NCBI GenBank assembly: GCA_029259415.1
Contig: JAPDIW010000044.1
Span: 1 to 64,000, forward strand
DNA: 64,000 nucleotides
Source of the DNA: Archaeoglobi archaeon
Lineage (GTDB): Archaea > Halobacteriota > Archaeoglobi > Archaeoglobales > Archaeoglobaceae
Reading direction: 5' to 3'
Under the pieces are notes generated by a model, which worked only from the letters and a program-made list of their open reading frames with translations, was not told where the DNA came from and made no database searches. Positions 8,346 through 17,049 of this stretch are shown in pieces. A program made the position numbers and the translations under genes. Within the stretch, counting starts at the first letter, position 1; each line of letters starts with the position of its first letter.

Positions 8346-9344
8346 TCACCCCCTCTTAGCGGTTACAATTATTTTGGAAGGACTGTAAGGTCCACCAACA
8401 TCCACGATATCAACAACCTCAAACCCGCACGATTCGAGGATGTCGCAGAATTCGGGTGTTGAGCAAACTCTATCCACTTCATCGAGTATTGCAAACATGA
8501 GGTCGAAGAAAACTGCTGTCGAATCCTCTCTCAGGTCGTCGATGTGCCAGTGCTTCGTTATCAGCATGCCATCGTCATTAAGCGATTCATGGACTTTTCT
8601 GAGAATTTGAGTCAACTCCCTACGAGGTCTGTAGAAAACATCTGATGCAAAGATTATGTCGTATCCCGAGCCGATGTCGTCCTTTGTAAAATCTCCAGCT
8701 ATTAGCTCTACTCTATCACCAACGAATTTCTTTGTAACTTCAATCACCGGGGGTAAATCAAAAACATAGATATCAAGTTCTGGATTTATCTCTTTAAAGG
8801 CTAATGCATACAGCCCATGTCCTCCTCCCAAATCGAGAAGTTTCCTTGCTTTTTTAAATTCAGGCAACTCCCTAACGATCTCAACAGTTCTCGGCAAATC
8901 CCATCTTACAGCCCCCTCAGCCATTGCAAGTATGAAGCTCTCATCGAAGACAGAATGGCCTCTTTGAAAGCCCAGAGGACCCTTCTTCAAGGCCTCTCCG
9001 AGCTTGCTCCACCTTTCCTCCCTCGTCTTCTTGTAGAGCTTTATCAGGTTTCCCTGGTAGAACGGCGAATCGCTGATGAGGAATATTCTCGATACCTTAG
9101 TCAAGGCATACTTTCCGTTAATTTCTCTTAGAAATCCAGAAGCAACCAAGGCGTTGCAAACCTTTTTTGTTATCCTTCCGTCGAGTTTCAGCTCATTGGC
9201 AACTTCTTCAGCGCTTTTAGGCTTCTTGAAGCTGTCAAATAGGTTTAGTTCAACAGCCGTTGCAAGGACGATGAATTTTTCGACCGATTGGGCCAACTCA
9301 GAAATCGCACCCGGGTTTTCTGGTGGAAACTCTAAATACTTCAT
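8346..9344 (-). CDS. SAM-dependent methyltransferase, O-methyltransferase (Methyltransf_2) family
   Basis: 332 aa. An N-terminal winged-helix dimerisation domain (VELNLFDSFKKPKSAEEVAN to NGKYALTKVSRIFL) is followed by a class I Rossmann domain. Motif I is LLDLGGGHGLYALAF (about residues 167-181), the acidic adenosine-ribose contact is IYVFDLPPVIE, and GDFTKDDIGSGYDIIFASDV follows. The closest architecture is hydroxyindole/carminomycin-type small-molecule methyltransferases, which methylate hydroxyl or carbon atoms of aromatic or cofactor-like substrates. It starts two bases after the second binding-protein stop. Its place between transport genes and a radical SAM gene suggests it modifies the transported compound. 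The exact target is unknown. Confidence 0.87.
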   Translation of the reverse strand: MKYLEFPPENPGAISELAQSVEKFIVLATAVELNLFDSFKKPKSAEEVANELKLDGRITKKVCNALVASGFLREINGKYALTKVSRIFLISDSPFYQGNLIKLYKKTREERWSKLGEALKKGPLGFQRGHSVFDESFILAMAEGAVRWDLPRTVEIVRELPEFKKARKLLDLGGGHGLYALAFKEINPELDIYVFDLPPVIEVTKKFVGDRVELIAGDFTKDDIGSGYDIIFASDVFYRPRRELTQILRKVHESLNDDGMLITKHWHIDDLREDSTAVFFDLMFAILDEVDRVCSTPEFCDILESCGFEVVDIVDVGGPYSPSKIIVTAKRG

Positions 9345-9346
9345 CT

Positions 9347-10387
9347 CTAAACCTCCGAAAGGTTGTAATCTTCCTTCAGCTTTGTGTAAAGTCCATCAAC
9401 GCCATAAACGAACTTGAAGATCTCGTTGGCCTCTTCTTCAACATCATAGCTGAACTTCTCTGGATGCAGGACTTTGGCGTAGGCGATAATGTTGATCACG
9501 AAACCCTCCGGGTACCATCCGGTCCAGCCCATGAGGAGCTTGTAAACTCTATTCTCTTTAACAGCCTTTACAGCTTGCCAGTTCGGATCGTTCAGAATAT
9601 CTTCTGGATTCCACTTCCCAAAAGCATGGAGAATTATAACGTCCGGGTTCCAACGAAGCACGTCTTCCACGGAAACCGTGACCCAAGGAGATTTAGCATC
9701 AGGCATGGCTTCGTGGACAATGTTTATCCCACCAGCATACTTTATGGGTGATCCTGCCCACGCATGGGCTATGAGCACAGAATCTGCTCTGGTTTCATAC
9801 ACTTTCGGCTTTTCCGAATTGGGTATCTGGGAGGTTACGCTCGTCACTATCTCCATTTTCCTCTCGAGATAGGACTTCAGCTCCTCAGCCCTTTCCTCCT
9901 TCCCAACAACTTTTCCGATGATCGAAATTATCTCAAAGCTGAACTCATGCTCTGGTGGTGGGGATACTCTAACACAGACAACCGGTATGCCAAAAGTCTC
10001 CTGTATCTTGTTAGCAAGTTCAACATCTTCGGTTCTTACAAAAACTACATCAGGCTTCAACTCTGCGAGTTTCTCGAGACTTAACGTTCCCCGTATCGAA
10101 CTCCCAATGTCGGATATAGCATCTATTTTTTCAGGAAAAGCTCCTGTGAGTATTGGACATTTCTTGCTGTCGCTATCCAGTCCAACTATTTTGTCCTCTA
10201 CCCCCAACGCAAATAGAGTTCTCGTTGCCTCAGGCCACAAGCTAACAATTCTTTCAACCTTGGCCGGGACTTCTACTTCCCTTCCTGCCTGATCGACTAT
10301 CTTTATTTTTGCCTCTTCCTGCTGAACGCATCCGAGAAGTGTAGATGTAACGATTAGTAAAATGAGTACTGGTAAAATTTTTCTCAT
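9347..10387 (-). CDS. Lipoprotein substrate-binding protein of the FecB/BtuF type (copy 2)
   Basis: 346 aa with a signal peptide and lipobox LLGC (Cys20). The fold markers mirror copy 1: IKIVDQAGREVEVPAKVERI, LEKLAELKPDVVFV, WNPDVIILHAFG and EEANEIFKFVYGVDG. The two copies appear clearly paralogous along their length but differ around the likely ligand pocket (copy 2 has SPPPEHEFSFEI where copy 1 has TYRTVKDLDDF). The start overlaps the radical SAM stop by ATGA, and the stop lies two bases from the methyltransferase start. Two binding proteins feeding one permease suggests two related ligands, such as precursor and methylated product. Confidence 0.9.
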   Translation of the reverse strand: MRKILPVLILLIVTSTLLGCVQQEEAKIKIVDQAGREVEVPAKVERIVSLWPEATRTLFALGVEDKIVGLDSDSKKCPILTGAFPEKIDAISDIGSSIRGTLSLEKLAELKPDVVFVRTEDVELANKIQETFGIPVVCVRVSPPPEHEFSFEIISIIGKVVGKEERAEELKSYLERKMEIVTSVTSQIPNSEKPKVYETRADSVLIAHAWAGSPIKYAGGINIVHEAMPDAKSPWVTVSVEDVLRWNPDVIILHAFGKWNPEDILNDPNWQAVKAVKENRVYKLLMGWTGWYPEGFVINIIAYAKVLHPEKFSYDVEEEANEIFKFVYGVDGLYTKLKEDYNLSEV

Positions 10388-11418
10388 TCCACATCAACCT
10401 CCATTCCCATCTCTTTAGCAAGTCTAGTCGTCAGCGGAAGCATGTTTACGAACTCTATCTCGCCATGCTTCTCTACAACCGTATTTGGGTGCCTTATCGG
10501 TGTCGACCAAGCTCTATGGATGTGGGCGCCCAAATGGATTGCCCTATTTGCACCAGCCATTATCCACAGCGGTAGCATTCGTGGGTCGTTCATCATCCCG
10601 CCAAACCCTACGTCCACATCTCTCAAAACTAACCTCGCAACCGCTCCTACCTTTGCAACTTCAAGCGGATTTGCCATCGGCCTGTTTTGGAATGGCGTTC
10701 CCGGAATTGGTCTTAAGCCAGTCACAGTGGCGCTGCTAAGATTTTCAAACTTCTTCAACCAGAAAATGTGTTTTACATAGTCCTCGTAGCTACTCCCCAA
10801 CCCGACCATCATAACGCTTTTAAGACCCAATCCAACTTCGTTTATTTCCTCTGCCAGCTTCATTCTCGCTTCAAGGCTGTCTCCCGGCTTAGCATCTTTA
10901 AAAACCTCGGGGTTTATGGTTTCAAGGCTGCTGCACACTTCCTTAACTCCCAAATCCTTTAATTTAATCAGATCATCCTTGGTTAGAGATGGCCCGACGT
11001 TTATCCAGATATCCATTGATGAAACTCTTTTGACAGCCTTAACGGCCTCTAACACCTTCTCACCCGCCCCATTCCATAGCGTCCCTCCTCCAAGTTCGAC
11101 TCTCTTTGTACCTGTGCTTTCAATCAATTTCGCACCCAGCTCGACCTCTTCAACTGTTATCGGTTTTTCGGCAAAATCTGGACGGTTTCCTGCTGACCTG
11201 CTGCAGTATTTACACGGTGGATTGGTCGTGCAGGGTGTTATTGAGCCTATAAACCCGTCAAACTTGAAAACCGCTCCAACCTCGTCGTCTCTAACTTTTG
11301 AAGCAACTTTCGCTAGTTCCAGAAAATCTTCAATTGTTTGAACTTTGTTTAAAACATACAATGCCTCATCTTGCGTTAGTGGCTCACTTACAGCTTCTTG
11401 TAATACTTTTTCTAACAT
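10384..11418 (-). CDS. Radical SAM protein of the BioB/HydE/HmdB clade with CX5CX2C cluster motif
   Basis: 344 aa, first gene of the operon, with a strong GGAGGTG site seven bases before the ATG. The cluster-binding cysteines are Cys63, Cys69 and Cys72 in PCTTNPPCKYCSRS, i.e. CX5CX2C rather than CX3CX2C. Among biotin-synthase-like proteins that spacing is the hallmark of HmdB (HcgA), the enzyme tied to the FeGP cofactor of [Fe]-hydrogenase in methanogens. Other barrel blocks are VELGGGTLWN, CSSLETINPEVF, VMMVGLGSSYEDY and TGLRPIPGTPF, in the places of the GG[G/E]T and SAM-binding strands. No hmd gene or hcgB-G genes are visible in the window, and Archaeoglobus is not known to make [Fe]-hydrogenase. 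The product is therefore probably another cofactor or metallophore. The CX5CX2C reading is direct; the HmdB relation is from recalled family knowledge. Confidence 0.85.
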   Translation of the reverse strand: MLEKVLQEAVSEPLTQDEALYVLNKVQTIEDFLELAKVASKVRDDEVGAVFKFDGFIGSITPCTTNPPCKYCSRSAGNRPDFAEKPITVEEVELGAKLIESTGTKRVELGGGTLWNGAGEKVLEAVKAVKRVSSMDIWINVGPSLTKDDLIKLKDLGVKEVCSSLETINPEVFKDAKPGDSLEARMKLAEEINEVGLGLKSVMMVGLGSSYEDYVKHIFWLKKFENLSSATVTGLRPIPGTPFQNRPMANPLEVAKVGAVARLVLRDVDVGFGGMMNDPRMLPLWIMAGANRAIHLGAHIHRAWSTPIRHPNTVVEKHGEIEFVNMLPLTTRLAKEMGMEVDVE

Positions 11419-11420
11419 AT

Positions 11421-11465
11421 TTTCACCTCCGTAACACTAGATTCACGTTGAGTTTAAATAGTTCT
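11421..11465 (-). promoter_or_regulatory. Promoter and ribosome binding site of the radical SAM/ABC operon
   Basis: Reading the minus strand, a TATA-like CTATTTAAAC lies about 35-45 bases upstream of the ATG at 11418, and GGAGGTG sits seven bases before that ATG. The gap to the next gene (11419-11549) is AT-rich and is the only sizeable non-coding stretch ahead of the eight tightly packed genes, so it must hold the operon promoter. I saw no clear palindromic operator. The second half (about 11470-11530) has several short A/T runs but no recognisable riboswitch. Confidence 0.5.
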
Positions 11466-11549
11466 TAAACTTTGCTATTTTTTCCATAAACTTTAAGTAA
11501 CTAAAAAAACTAGCAAACAAAATACAATTTTATGAACCCATAACAAGTC

Positions 11550-12365
11550 TTAGCTAAAAGAAGCAAACTCCAGCAAGTATTTGGCGGAGATTCCGATAAT
11601 CAGAACCGAAAGCAGAATTCTCAGCTTTCTTTCTTCAATTCTCCCCTGCAGCTTTGAACCTATAAATATTCCTAATGCTCCGCCAGCACCCATTGCAACC
11701 CCGTTTTCCAAATTCGGTGGGTAACCAAGAGCTGTGTAGCTCGCTATGCCGAAAGCTGAGGCGGCAAATGTGCCAACGAGGTTCGCTCCTGCAATGGCCT
11801 TGATAGGCAGGCCAAAAAGCGAGACGAGGATTGGAGCCATCAGCGCTCCTCCACCAACACCGTAAGCTGAAGCCACAATCCCGATAAGGAATGAGATCAG
11901 AGCAATAGCAAGGGGGTTGAAGGAAAACCGGCTATCGGCAAAGCTGAACTCAACTCTAAAAGGGGAAGCTTTCAGGACAGTTAGTCCCCCCTCTATGTGT
12001 TTGGATTTTGAGACAATCAGCCTGATGCCAAGGTAAAGCAGAACCATCGCGACGAAGGCTTTGAAAACTCTCACGTCCCCCAAGAAGTTAATCCTGACGA
12101 GGGATCCAAGGTACATTCCAGGCAGATAGCCAAGAACGAGGGCGATGGCAAGCTGAGGTAAAAATCTCCGCTCCCTCCAGAAATTGTAGGCTCCACCTGG
12201 AATGGACAGAATGTTGTAAAGCAGGTTGGTCGAATTTGCAACTGGAGAGGTTACTCCGAGAACGCTAAGCTGAAATGGTAGGAGAAGAAACGCTCCCGTC
12301 ACTCCGGCTGGGGAGCAGATGAGGCCTATGACAAACGCGGCTAGGAATGGAAGGAGCATTGACAT
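11550..12365 (-). CDS. TauE/SafE family membrane permease (DUF81)
   Basis: 271 aa with about seven to eight hydrophobic segments arranged as two repeats. The first repeat carries FVIGLICSPAGVTGAFLLLP and the second LIGIVASAYGVGGGALMAPI; the glycine-rich G-x-G-G-G segment at the start of each half is the family mark. Members export or import sulfite, sulfoacetate, thiosulfate or related anions. In a sulfate reducer, a sulfur-oxyanion role is reasonable but unproven. It ends 131 bases before the start of the radical SAM operon and 33 bases after the EamA gene, and probably belongs with the latter. GANLVGTFAASAFGIASY supports the paired-repeat fold. Confidence 0.88.
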   Translation of the reverse strand: MSMLLPFLAAFVIGLICSPAGVTGAFLLLPFQLSVLGVTSPVANSTNLLYNILSIPGGAYNFWRERRFLPQLAIALVLGYLPGMYLGSLVRINFLGDVRVFKAFVAMVLLYLGIRLIVSKSKHIEGGLTVLKASPFRVEFSFADSRFSFNPLAIALISFLIGIVASAYGVGGGALMAPILVSLFGLPIKAIAGANLVGTFAASAFGIASYTALGYPPNLENGVAMGAGGALGIFIGSKLQGRIEERKLRILLSVLIIGISAKYLLEFASFS

Positions 12366-12398
12366 CTTCCAGAATCAACCCTTTTAAGGATTTTGATG

Positions 12399-13202
12399 CT
12401 AAAAATAGTAAACGTAAATTCCGGCAAGGATTAGCATCGTCCCGGCTATTGACCTTGCCGTGAATATCTCGCCTTCTCTCAGAAAAACGGCTGATAGAAG
12501 TAAGGTGAAAAGTGGGTATGAGCTTGTAATAGGCTCGACAACGGTAACCGGAACTTCTTTCAGCACCACATATCTTATGAGGTGCGCTAAACCAACAACC
12601 ACCCCGGCGGCAAAGTACCACTTGGTGTTGTGCAGGTCTCTCCTTATAGCTATAGGAGTCAACAGAATCGATGATAGGGCAAATCCAAGGAATATTGCGA
12701 AGAGTGGGTTATATTCGATAGCGTTGCCAAACTTGACGAAGTAAGAGGAGATTGCAGAGAAGAATCCGGTTAAAATGCCCAAAGTTACGCCGAGAGCATC
12801 TGCCTTCCCCTTAGGCCTCGAAATAAGCAGTATTCCGGTGAATATGAGCAGAGACATTATCACAACCTTCAGCGTCAGATACTCCCCAACAAATATTCCG
12901 ATTAATGCTGCAAAGAATACTCTGGTTGCGGATAAGGGGGCGGATAGATTCGCTCCTATTCTGCTGATGGCGTGGTAGAAGCAGATTCTTGCAATAAAGA
13001 AGTGCAAAACTCCCGCAATCGACATAAGGATTACGAAGTCTCTATCGAGGGTTGGATGCTGTACTGAGGGGATGAAGATTAACGTTGAGGCTAGGAGGCT
13101 CACGTATATTCCGCTTATGGTTTCCGCTTCGCTGCTCCCTTTCCTTACGAGAATCTGATGGATGCTGAAAAGTATCGGAATCAGCAGAATCAAGTAGTTC
13201 AT
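12399..13202 (-). CDS. EamA/DMT-superfamily transporter
   Basis: 267 aa, almost entirely hydrophobic, with about ten predicted helices in two five-helix repeats, the standard drug/metabolite transporter layout. The first half has FYHAISRIGANLSAPLSATR and the second half LKEVPVTVVEPITSSYPLFT; the Pro-containing helix ends in each EamA repeat are clear. The start ATG overlaps the stop of nth by four bases, so it is co-transcribed with the endonuclease III gene, which is probably accidental functionally. Substrate unknown. Confidence 0.88.
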   Translation of the reverse strand: MNYLILLIPILFSIHQILVRKGSSEAETISGIYVSLLASTLIFIPSVQHPTLDRDFVILMSIAGVLHFFIARICFYHAISRIGANLSAPLSATRVFFAALIGIFVGEYLTLKVVIMSLLIFTGILLISRPKGKADALGVTLGILTGFFSAISSYFVKFGNAIEYNPLFAIFLGFALSSILLTPIAIRRDLHNTKWYFAAGVVVGLAHLIRYVVLKEVPVTVVEPITSSYPLFTLLLSAVFLREGEIFTARSIAGTMLILAGIYVYYF

Positions 13203-13828
13203 TTTACCCCGACTTTCGGACAGTCTTTAATGGGGCACTCGTCACACAAGGGCTTTTGAGGCTTGCAGACTGTCTGGCCAAATCCAACCATCGCCCTGTT
13301 GACTTTTCCCCAGAGCTCAACCGGAAAGAGCTTCTTCAGCTCCTCCTCTGTCTCTTCTGGCTTAGCCGTTTTTACCCACCCCAGCCTGTTGGCTATCCTG
13401 TGAACGTGAGTGTCGACTGGAATTGCCGGAATTCCTGAGTAGGCCAGAACAACGTTTGCGGACTTCCTGCCTATGCCGGGAAGTTTTATGAGTTCTTCAA
13501 ACTTGAGCGGAACCTCAGAATTGTACTCTTTCACCAGCTTTTCGGCAAGCTCTTTCAGCCTTTTTGCCTTAACTCTGTAAAAGCCAACGCCCTTTATCAG
13601 CTCCGCTATCTCCTCCTCGCTCATCCGCAGCAAATCTTCTGGGCCCTTGACCCTCGAAAATAGATTGTGAGCAGCCTTTACTGTAGCCTCATCTCTCGTC
13701 CTTGAGCTGAGGAGTGCTGCAACTAGATGCTGGAAGAGAGTCTTTATTTCCGCCTTCAGGTGGTAAACTGGAGCTTTTCTTTTCATCGCCTCCTTTTCCA
13801 TGAGTTCAACAACCTTGACCGGATCCAC
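13199..13828 (-). CDS. nth: Endonuclease III (DNA N-glycosylase/AP lyase)
   Basis: 209 aa, GTG start. It removes oxidised pyrimidines and cleaves the abasic site. The helix-hairpin-helix is LPGIGRKSANVVLAY with the catalytic Lys in GRKSAN, and the catalytic Asp is in PVDTHVHRIANRLGW. The C-terminal cluster loop is Cys-x6-Cys-x2-Cys-x4-Cys (VCKPQKPLCDECPIKDC), one residue shorter in the last interval than the x5 of the E. coli enzyme; otherwise the ligands are all present, so a 4Fe-4S cluster is expected. Length matches the family. It diverges from purM with a 45-base gap. Confidence 0.95.
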   Translation of the reverse strand: MDPVKVVELMEKEAMKRKAPVYHLKAEIKTLFQHLVAALLSSRTRDEATVKAAHNLFSRVKGPEDLLRMSEEEIAELIKGVGFYRVKAKRLKELAEKLVKEYNSEVPLKFEELIKLPGIGRKSANVVLAYSGIPAIPVDTHVHRIANRLGWVKTAKPEETEEELKKLFPVELWGKVNRAMVGFGQTVCKPQKPLCDECPIKDCPKVGVK

Positions 13829-13840
13829 AGTTCAGATGGG

Positions 13841-13856
13841 AACCTTTTAAAAAAGA
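13841..13856 (+). promoter_or_regulatory. TATA box of purM
   Basis: CCTTTTAAAAAAG lies about 25-30 bases before the purM ATG at 13874. That spacing places the expected transcript start at or next to the start codon, so purM is probably leaderless or nearly so. The same 45-base gap must also hold the promoter for nth on the other strand. Confidence 0.5.
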
Positions 13857-13873
13857 CTTTTCCGACATGAATC

Positions 13874-14863
13874 ATGCCAAAGTTCGACTACGCAAAGGCG
13901 GGAGTTGATATCAGGCAGGAGGAGAAGGCGATAAAATCTCTTGCAAGCGTGATAAAGCACGTCAGGAGCGGTTTTGGGAAGCCTATCTTGACCTCACACT
14001 ATGCGGGCGTTATAGATTGCGGTGATTTCGGCATAACAATTACTACTGACGGAGTTGGGAGCAAAATTCTGGTTGCTGAGGCCATAAAAAAGTTCGACAC
14101 AGTTGGTATTGACTGTGTTGCAATGAACGTAAACGATCTGCTTGCTATCGGCTCTGAACCGCTGGCGATGGTTGACTACATTGCTATAGAAAAGCCAGAT
14201 GAGTGGGTGATGGCTGAGATAGCGAAAGGCTTGGAGGAGGGGTGCAGAATTGCCAACATAACTCTTCTTGGTGGTGAAACTGCAACACTGCCGGAAATTG
14301 TGAGGGGTTTTGACCTGGCAGGCACAGCTATAGGATGGGTTAAGAAAGATGGTATCATCACCGGAGAGAAGATAGAGGACGGAGATGTCATATTCGCCAT
14401 CCCGAGCAGCGGAATCCACAGCAATGGCTTGACTTTAGCCAGAAAAGTTGTCGAGGCTGCAGGGCTGAGTTACCACGACAAGTTTGAGGATAAAACAATC
14501 GGAGAGGAGCTGCTAACTCCCACAAGGATTTACATGGAGATTCTTGATGTTGTTAGGGAGTGCGAGGTTCACGGGCTTGCCCACATTACGGGAAGCGGAG
14601 TGATGAAACTCAAGAGGCTGAAGAATATGAAGTATGTCATTGACAAACCGCTCAAACCGCAGGAGATTTTCAGGTTCATTCAGAAGCTCGGAGATGTAGA
14701 TGAGGCGGAGATGTACAGAACCTTCAACATGGGGATGGGATTCATGGTCATTCTCCCGGAGAGCGAGGTTGAAAAGCTGGAAAAGCTTTGTGAAGGTAGA
14801 GTTGTTGGCTACGTGGAAGAGGGAGAGGGCGTTTACGTTAAAGATTTGAGAATCGACGCTTAG
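13874..14863 (+). CDS. purM: Phosphoribosylformylglycinamidine cyclo-ligase
   Basis: 329 aa. PurM closes the imidazole ring of AIR from FGAM and ATP in purine synthesis. The opening [20 protein letters not shown] is the classic YxxAGVD start. [14 protein letters not shown] is the ATP/substrate-binding segment, [19 protein letters not shown] the conserved N-domain motif, [11 protein letters not shown] the glycine-rich dimer loop and [17 protein letters not shown] the C-domain phosphate site. [14 protein letters not shown] replaces the more common ITGGG[L/I]xxN. Length is normal. Its stop overlaps that of trpS on the opposite strand by four bases, so the two are convergent with no spacer. Confidence 0.96.
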   Translation: MPKFDYAKAGVDIRQEEKAIKSLASVIKHVRSGFGKPILTSHYAGVIDCGDFGITITTDGVGSKILVAEAIKKFDTVGIDCVAMNVNDLLAIGSEPLAMVDYIAIEKPDEWVMAEIAKGLEEGCRIANITLLGGETATLPEIVRGFDLAGTAIGWVKKDGIITGEKIEDGDVIFAIPSSGIHSNGLTLARKVVEAAGLSYHDKFEDKTIGEELLTPTRIYMEILDVVRECEVHGLAHITGSGVMKLKRLKNMKYVIDKPLKPQEIFRFIQKLGDVDEAEMYRTFNMGMGFMVILPESEVEKLEKLCEGRVVGYVEEGEGVYVKDLRIDA

Positions 14864-16122
14864 CCGATGATGGTGTACTTGCTCAAATCTACTGCCTCCA
14901 TTTTTTCCTGGTGCTCCTTCAGGAAGTTTCTGATCAGTTCAGCAGCCATTTTCTTGCATTTCCCGCAGAGCATCCTCCCCTCCCTGCAGTCTGTCTCAAT
15001 CTGCCTCAACTCTTCATCTTTTTCAATTAAGTGGTAGCTGTAAAGCTCGAACACGACGCACTTCTCAGGCTCTCCTCCAAGTCTTCTCTGCTCCTCAGCA
15101 GTGGCCCTTCCTCCTGTGAATGCTCTCATAACCTTCTTCGCTCCCTCTTCTGGAGAGTCAAGCAAGGAGATGTAGCTCTCAGGCTTGCTTGAGCTCATCT
15201 TCCCTCCTGTTAGGCCAGTGGTGAATCTGTGGTATGTTGATGATGGGGGAATGAAGGCAAAGCCTCCAATCTTAACCTCAATCTCTCTCACGGCCCTTTC
15301 AATCTCCTCCGCATCGCCAAAAATGTCGATATGCTCCTCGTAAACTTTCTTCTCAAAATCGAGCTTTTTGATGCTTTCCAAATAATCTGCTCCCTTTCTG
15401 CTCCTAACTCTTAAACCTCCCTCTATCGGTTCAAAGCTGAAAATACTCACCCTCGCTGCGAGGTCTCGGGTTAATCGCATGTGAGGATCCTGATCAGCTC
15501 CTACAGGCACAACGACTGGCTTTGGCCCTCCATAATCCGAAAGTTGGGGATGGAGGATGTCTGCTGCCTGAACAGCAGTAACGAACATCTTCGCAAGGCT
15601 TGTGTCCGAGTTGAAGCCGTAAATAGCCCTCAGCTCGCTGAAGTTGACCTCCGCTGAGAGTTCGAAGGCGAGATCCTTTACGTGGGAGCTTTTTGACTGG
15701 AAGTAGATTACTGCATTCTCCTTTAAGCCGAGAGCTATGATGGACTTGATATAGAGCAAGCCGAGCTCCTTTGTCTTCTCCCAGCTCAGGCCCCTTACCG
15801 AATGCGCTTCCATGTCTGCTATCGCAACAAATGCTGTGCCACCAGCCCTCTGATGCCAGACGATTTCGTCCATCGTCATTTTGTGGCCGAAGTGCGGTAA
15901 GCCGGAGGGCATGAAGCCCGACATCACCGCCCAAGGTTCTCCGCGCTTCATCGCCTCAATAATCCTCCAGTAATCCCTGTGACCAAAAATCGCTCCTCTC
16001 CTCATGAGAATATGTGGGTTCTCAATTTCAGGCAGCACTTCGCTGAATGGCTGCATCCCGAACTCCTCGATGAGCTTGCTGTAGTCAATGACTCCCTCGA
16101 CCTCCCATGGTGTGACGTTCAT
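14860..16122 (-). CDS. trpS: Tryptophanyl-tRNA synthetase
   Basis: 420 aa from the ATG at 16122 ([17 protein letters not shown]). The reading frame stays open far upstream, but that stretch is the shadow of the ketopantoate reductase gene and lacks family similarity, so the shorter start is right. Class Ic features are present: the HIGH-like motif [25 protein letters not shown], the tryptophan pocket [15 protein letters not shown] and the KMSKS-like loop [11 protein letters not shown]. The N-terminal extension with WEVEG is typical of archaeal/eukaryotic TrpRS. It is cytosolic and charges tRNA-Trp. It diverges from the next gene with 50 bases between start codons. Confidence 0.95.
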   Translation of the reverse strand: MNVTPWEVEGVIDYSKLIEEFGMQPFSEVLPEIENPHILMRRGAIFGHRDYWRIIEAMKRGEPWAVMSGFMPSGLPHFGHKMTMDEIVWHQRAGGTAFVAIADMEAHSVRGLSWEKTKELGLLYIKSIIALGLKENAVIYFQSKSSHVKDLAFELSAEVNFSELRAIYGFNSDTSLAKMFVTAVQAADILHPQLSDYGGPKPVVVPVGADQDPHMRLTRDLAARVSIFSFEPIEGGLRVRSRKGADYLESIKKLDFEKKVYEEHIDIFGDAEEIERAVREIEVKIGGFAFIPPSSTYHRFTTGLTGGKMSSSKPESYISLLDSPEEGAKKVMRAFTGGRATAEEQRRLGGEPEKCVVFELYSYHLIEKDEELRQIETDCREGRMLCGKCKKMAAELIRNFLKEHQEKMEAVDLSKYTIIG

Positions 16123-16172
16123 GCCAAGCAGTAAACGGCAGGTTAATATTCTTTGTGCAGAAATTCTTCTGA

Positions 16173-17048
16173 ATGCGGGTTCAGATAATGGGTGCAGGAG
16201 CACTTGGATCTCTGATAGGGGCATTGATTCAGCTTGCAGGCTATGAGGTAATTTTCGTTGCGAGGGGGAAGCAGCTTTCGGCTTTGAAAAAAGGATTGAG
16301 GGTTTCAGGGCTGAAGGAGTTCGAGTTAAGCGTCTACTGCACCGCAGAACCTGAGGATGCGGACATAACTTTTGTGACTGTGAAGGCCTACGACACCGAA
16401 AATGCTGCAAAGAAGCTGGCTAAAGTTGATGCTGGAATAGTATGCAGCCTTCAAAACGGTGTTGGGAATGAAGAGATTCTGGCTAAATACTGCAGGAAGG
16501 TGCTAGGTGGTGTGACAACCTATGGTGCGAATCTGAAGGATTACGGACACGTCGTTTACGCGGGAGAGGGCTACACCTACATCGGAGAGATGGATGGGAG
16601 TATTAGCAAAGAGGGTGAGGTGGTCGTGGATGTTTTAAAGAATTCAGGGATAAGGGCAGAGGTGGTAGAGGACATCGAGTTCAGGATATGGGCGAAGGCA
16701 ATCGTCAATGCTGCAATAAATCCCATTACGGCTATCTGCAGGGTCAGAAATGGAGAGGTTGTGAGAAATCCCTACCTTTGGGAGGTGGCGAAGGCCACTG
16801 CTGAGGAGGGCAGAGAGGTGATGGCGAAAATGGGTTACGAATTCGATGCTGTGTCGGAAGTCAGAAGGGTGGCAGAGATGACGGCTGAAAACAGATCATC
16901 GATGCTGCAGGATCTGGAGAGGGGGAAGAGGACGGAGGTTGAGTTCATCAACGGTGCTATAGTGAAAAAAGGGGAGGAGTTTGGAATTGATTGTGCGACC
17001 AACAGAACACTTCTGAATCTTGTGAGGGGTGTGGAGATTGGACGTTAG
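16173..17048 (+). CDS. panE: Ketopantoate reductase (ApbA/PanE family)
   Basis: 291 aa. The NADP-binding Rossmann motif is at the very start (IMGAGALGSLIGALIQLAGY), followed by TVKAYDTENAAKKL and CSLQNGVGNEE, both characteristic of the ApbA family. The catalytic Lys is in RIWAKAIVNAAINPITAI (W-x-K-x3-N). The last block is SSMLQDLERGKRTEVEFINGA. It reduces 2-dehydropantoate to pantoate for coenzyme A synthesis; the CoaD gene at 18363-18809 lies nearby, which fits CoA metabolism. The next gene starts two bases after its stop. Confidence 0.92.
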   Translation: MRVQIMGAGALGSLIGALIQLAGYEVIFVARGKQLSALKKGLRVSGLKEFELSVYCTAEPEDADITFVTVKAYDTENAAKKLAKVDAGIVCSLQNGVGNEEILAKYCRKVLGGVTTYGANLKDYGHVVYAGEGYTYIGEMDGSISKEGEVVVDVLKNSGIRAEVVEDIEFRIWAKAIVNAAINPITAICRVRNGEVVRNPYLWEVAKATAEEGREVMAKMGYEFDAVSEVRRVAEMTAENRSSMLQDLERGKRTEVEFINGAIVKKGEEFGIDCATNRTLLNLVRGVEIGR

Positions 17049-17049
17049 C

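Noticed and set aside
16123..16410. Long N-terminal extension of the tryptophanyl-tRNA synthetase frame
   Set aside because: It is antisense to the ketopantoate reductase gene, is rich in Ser/Pro/Arg as expected for a shadow frame, and TrpRS homology begins at the ATG at 16122.
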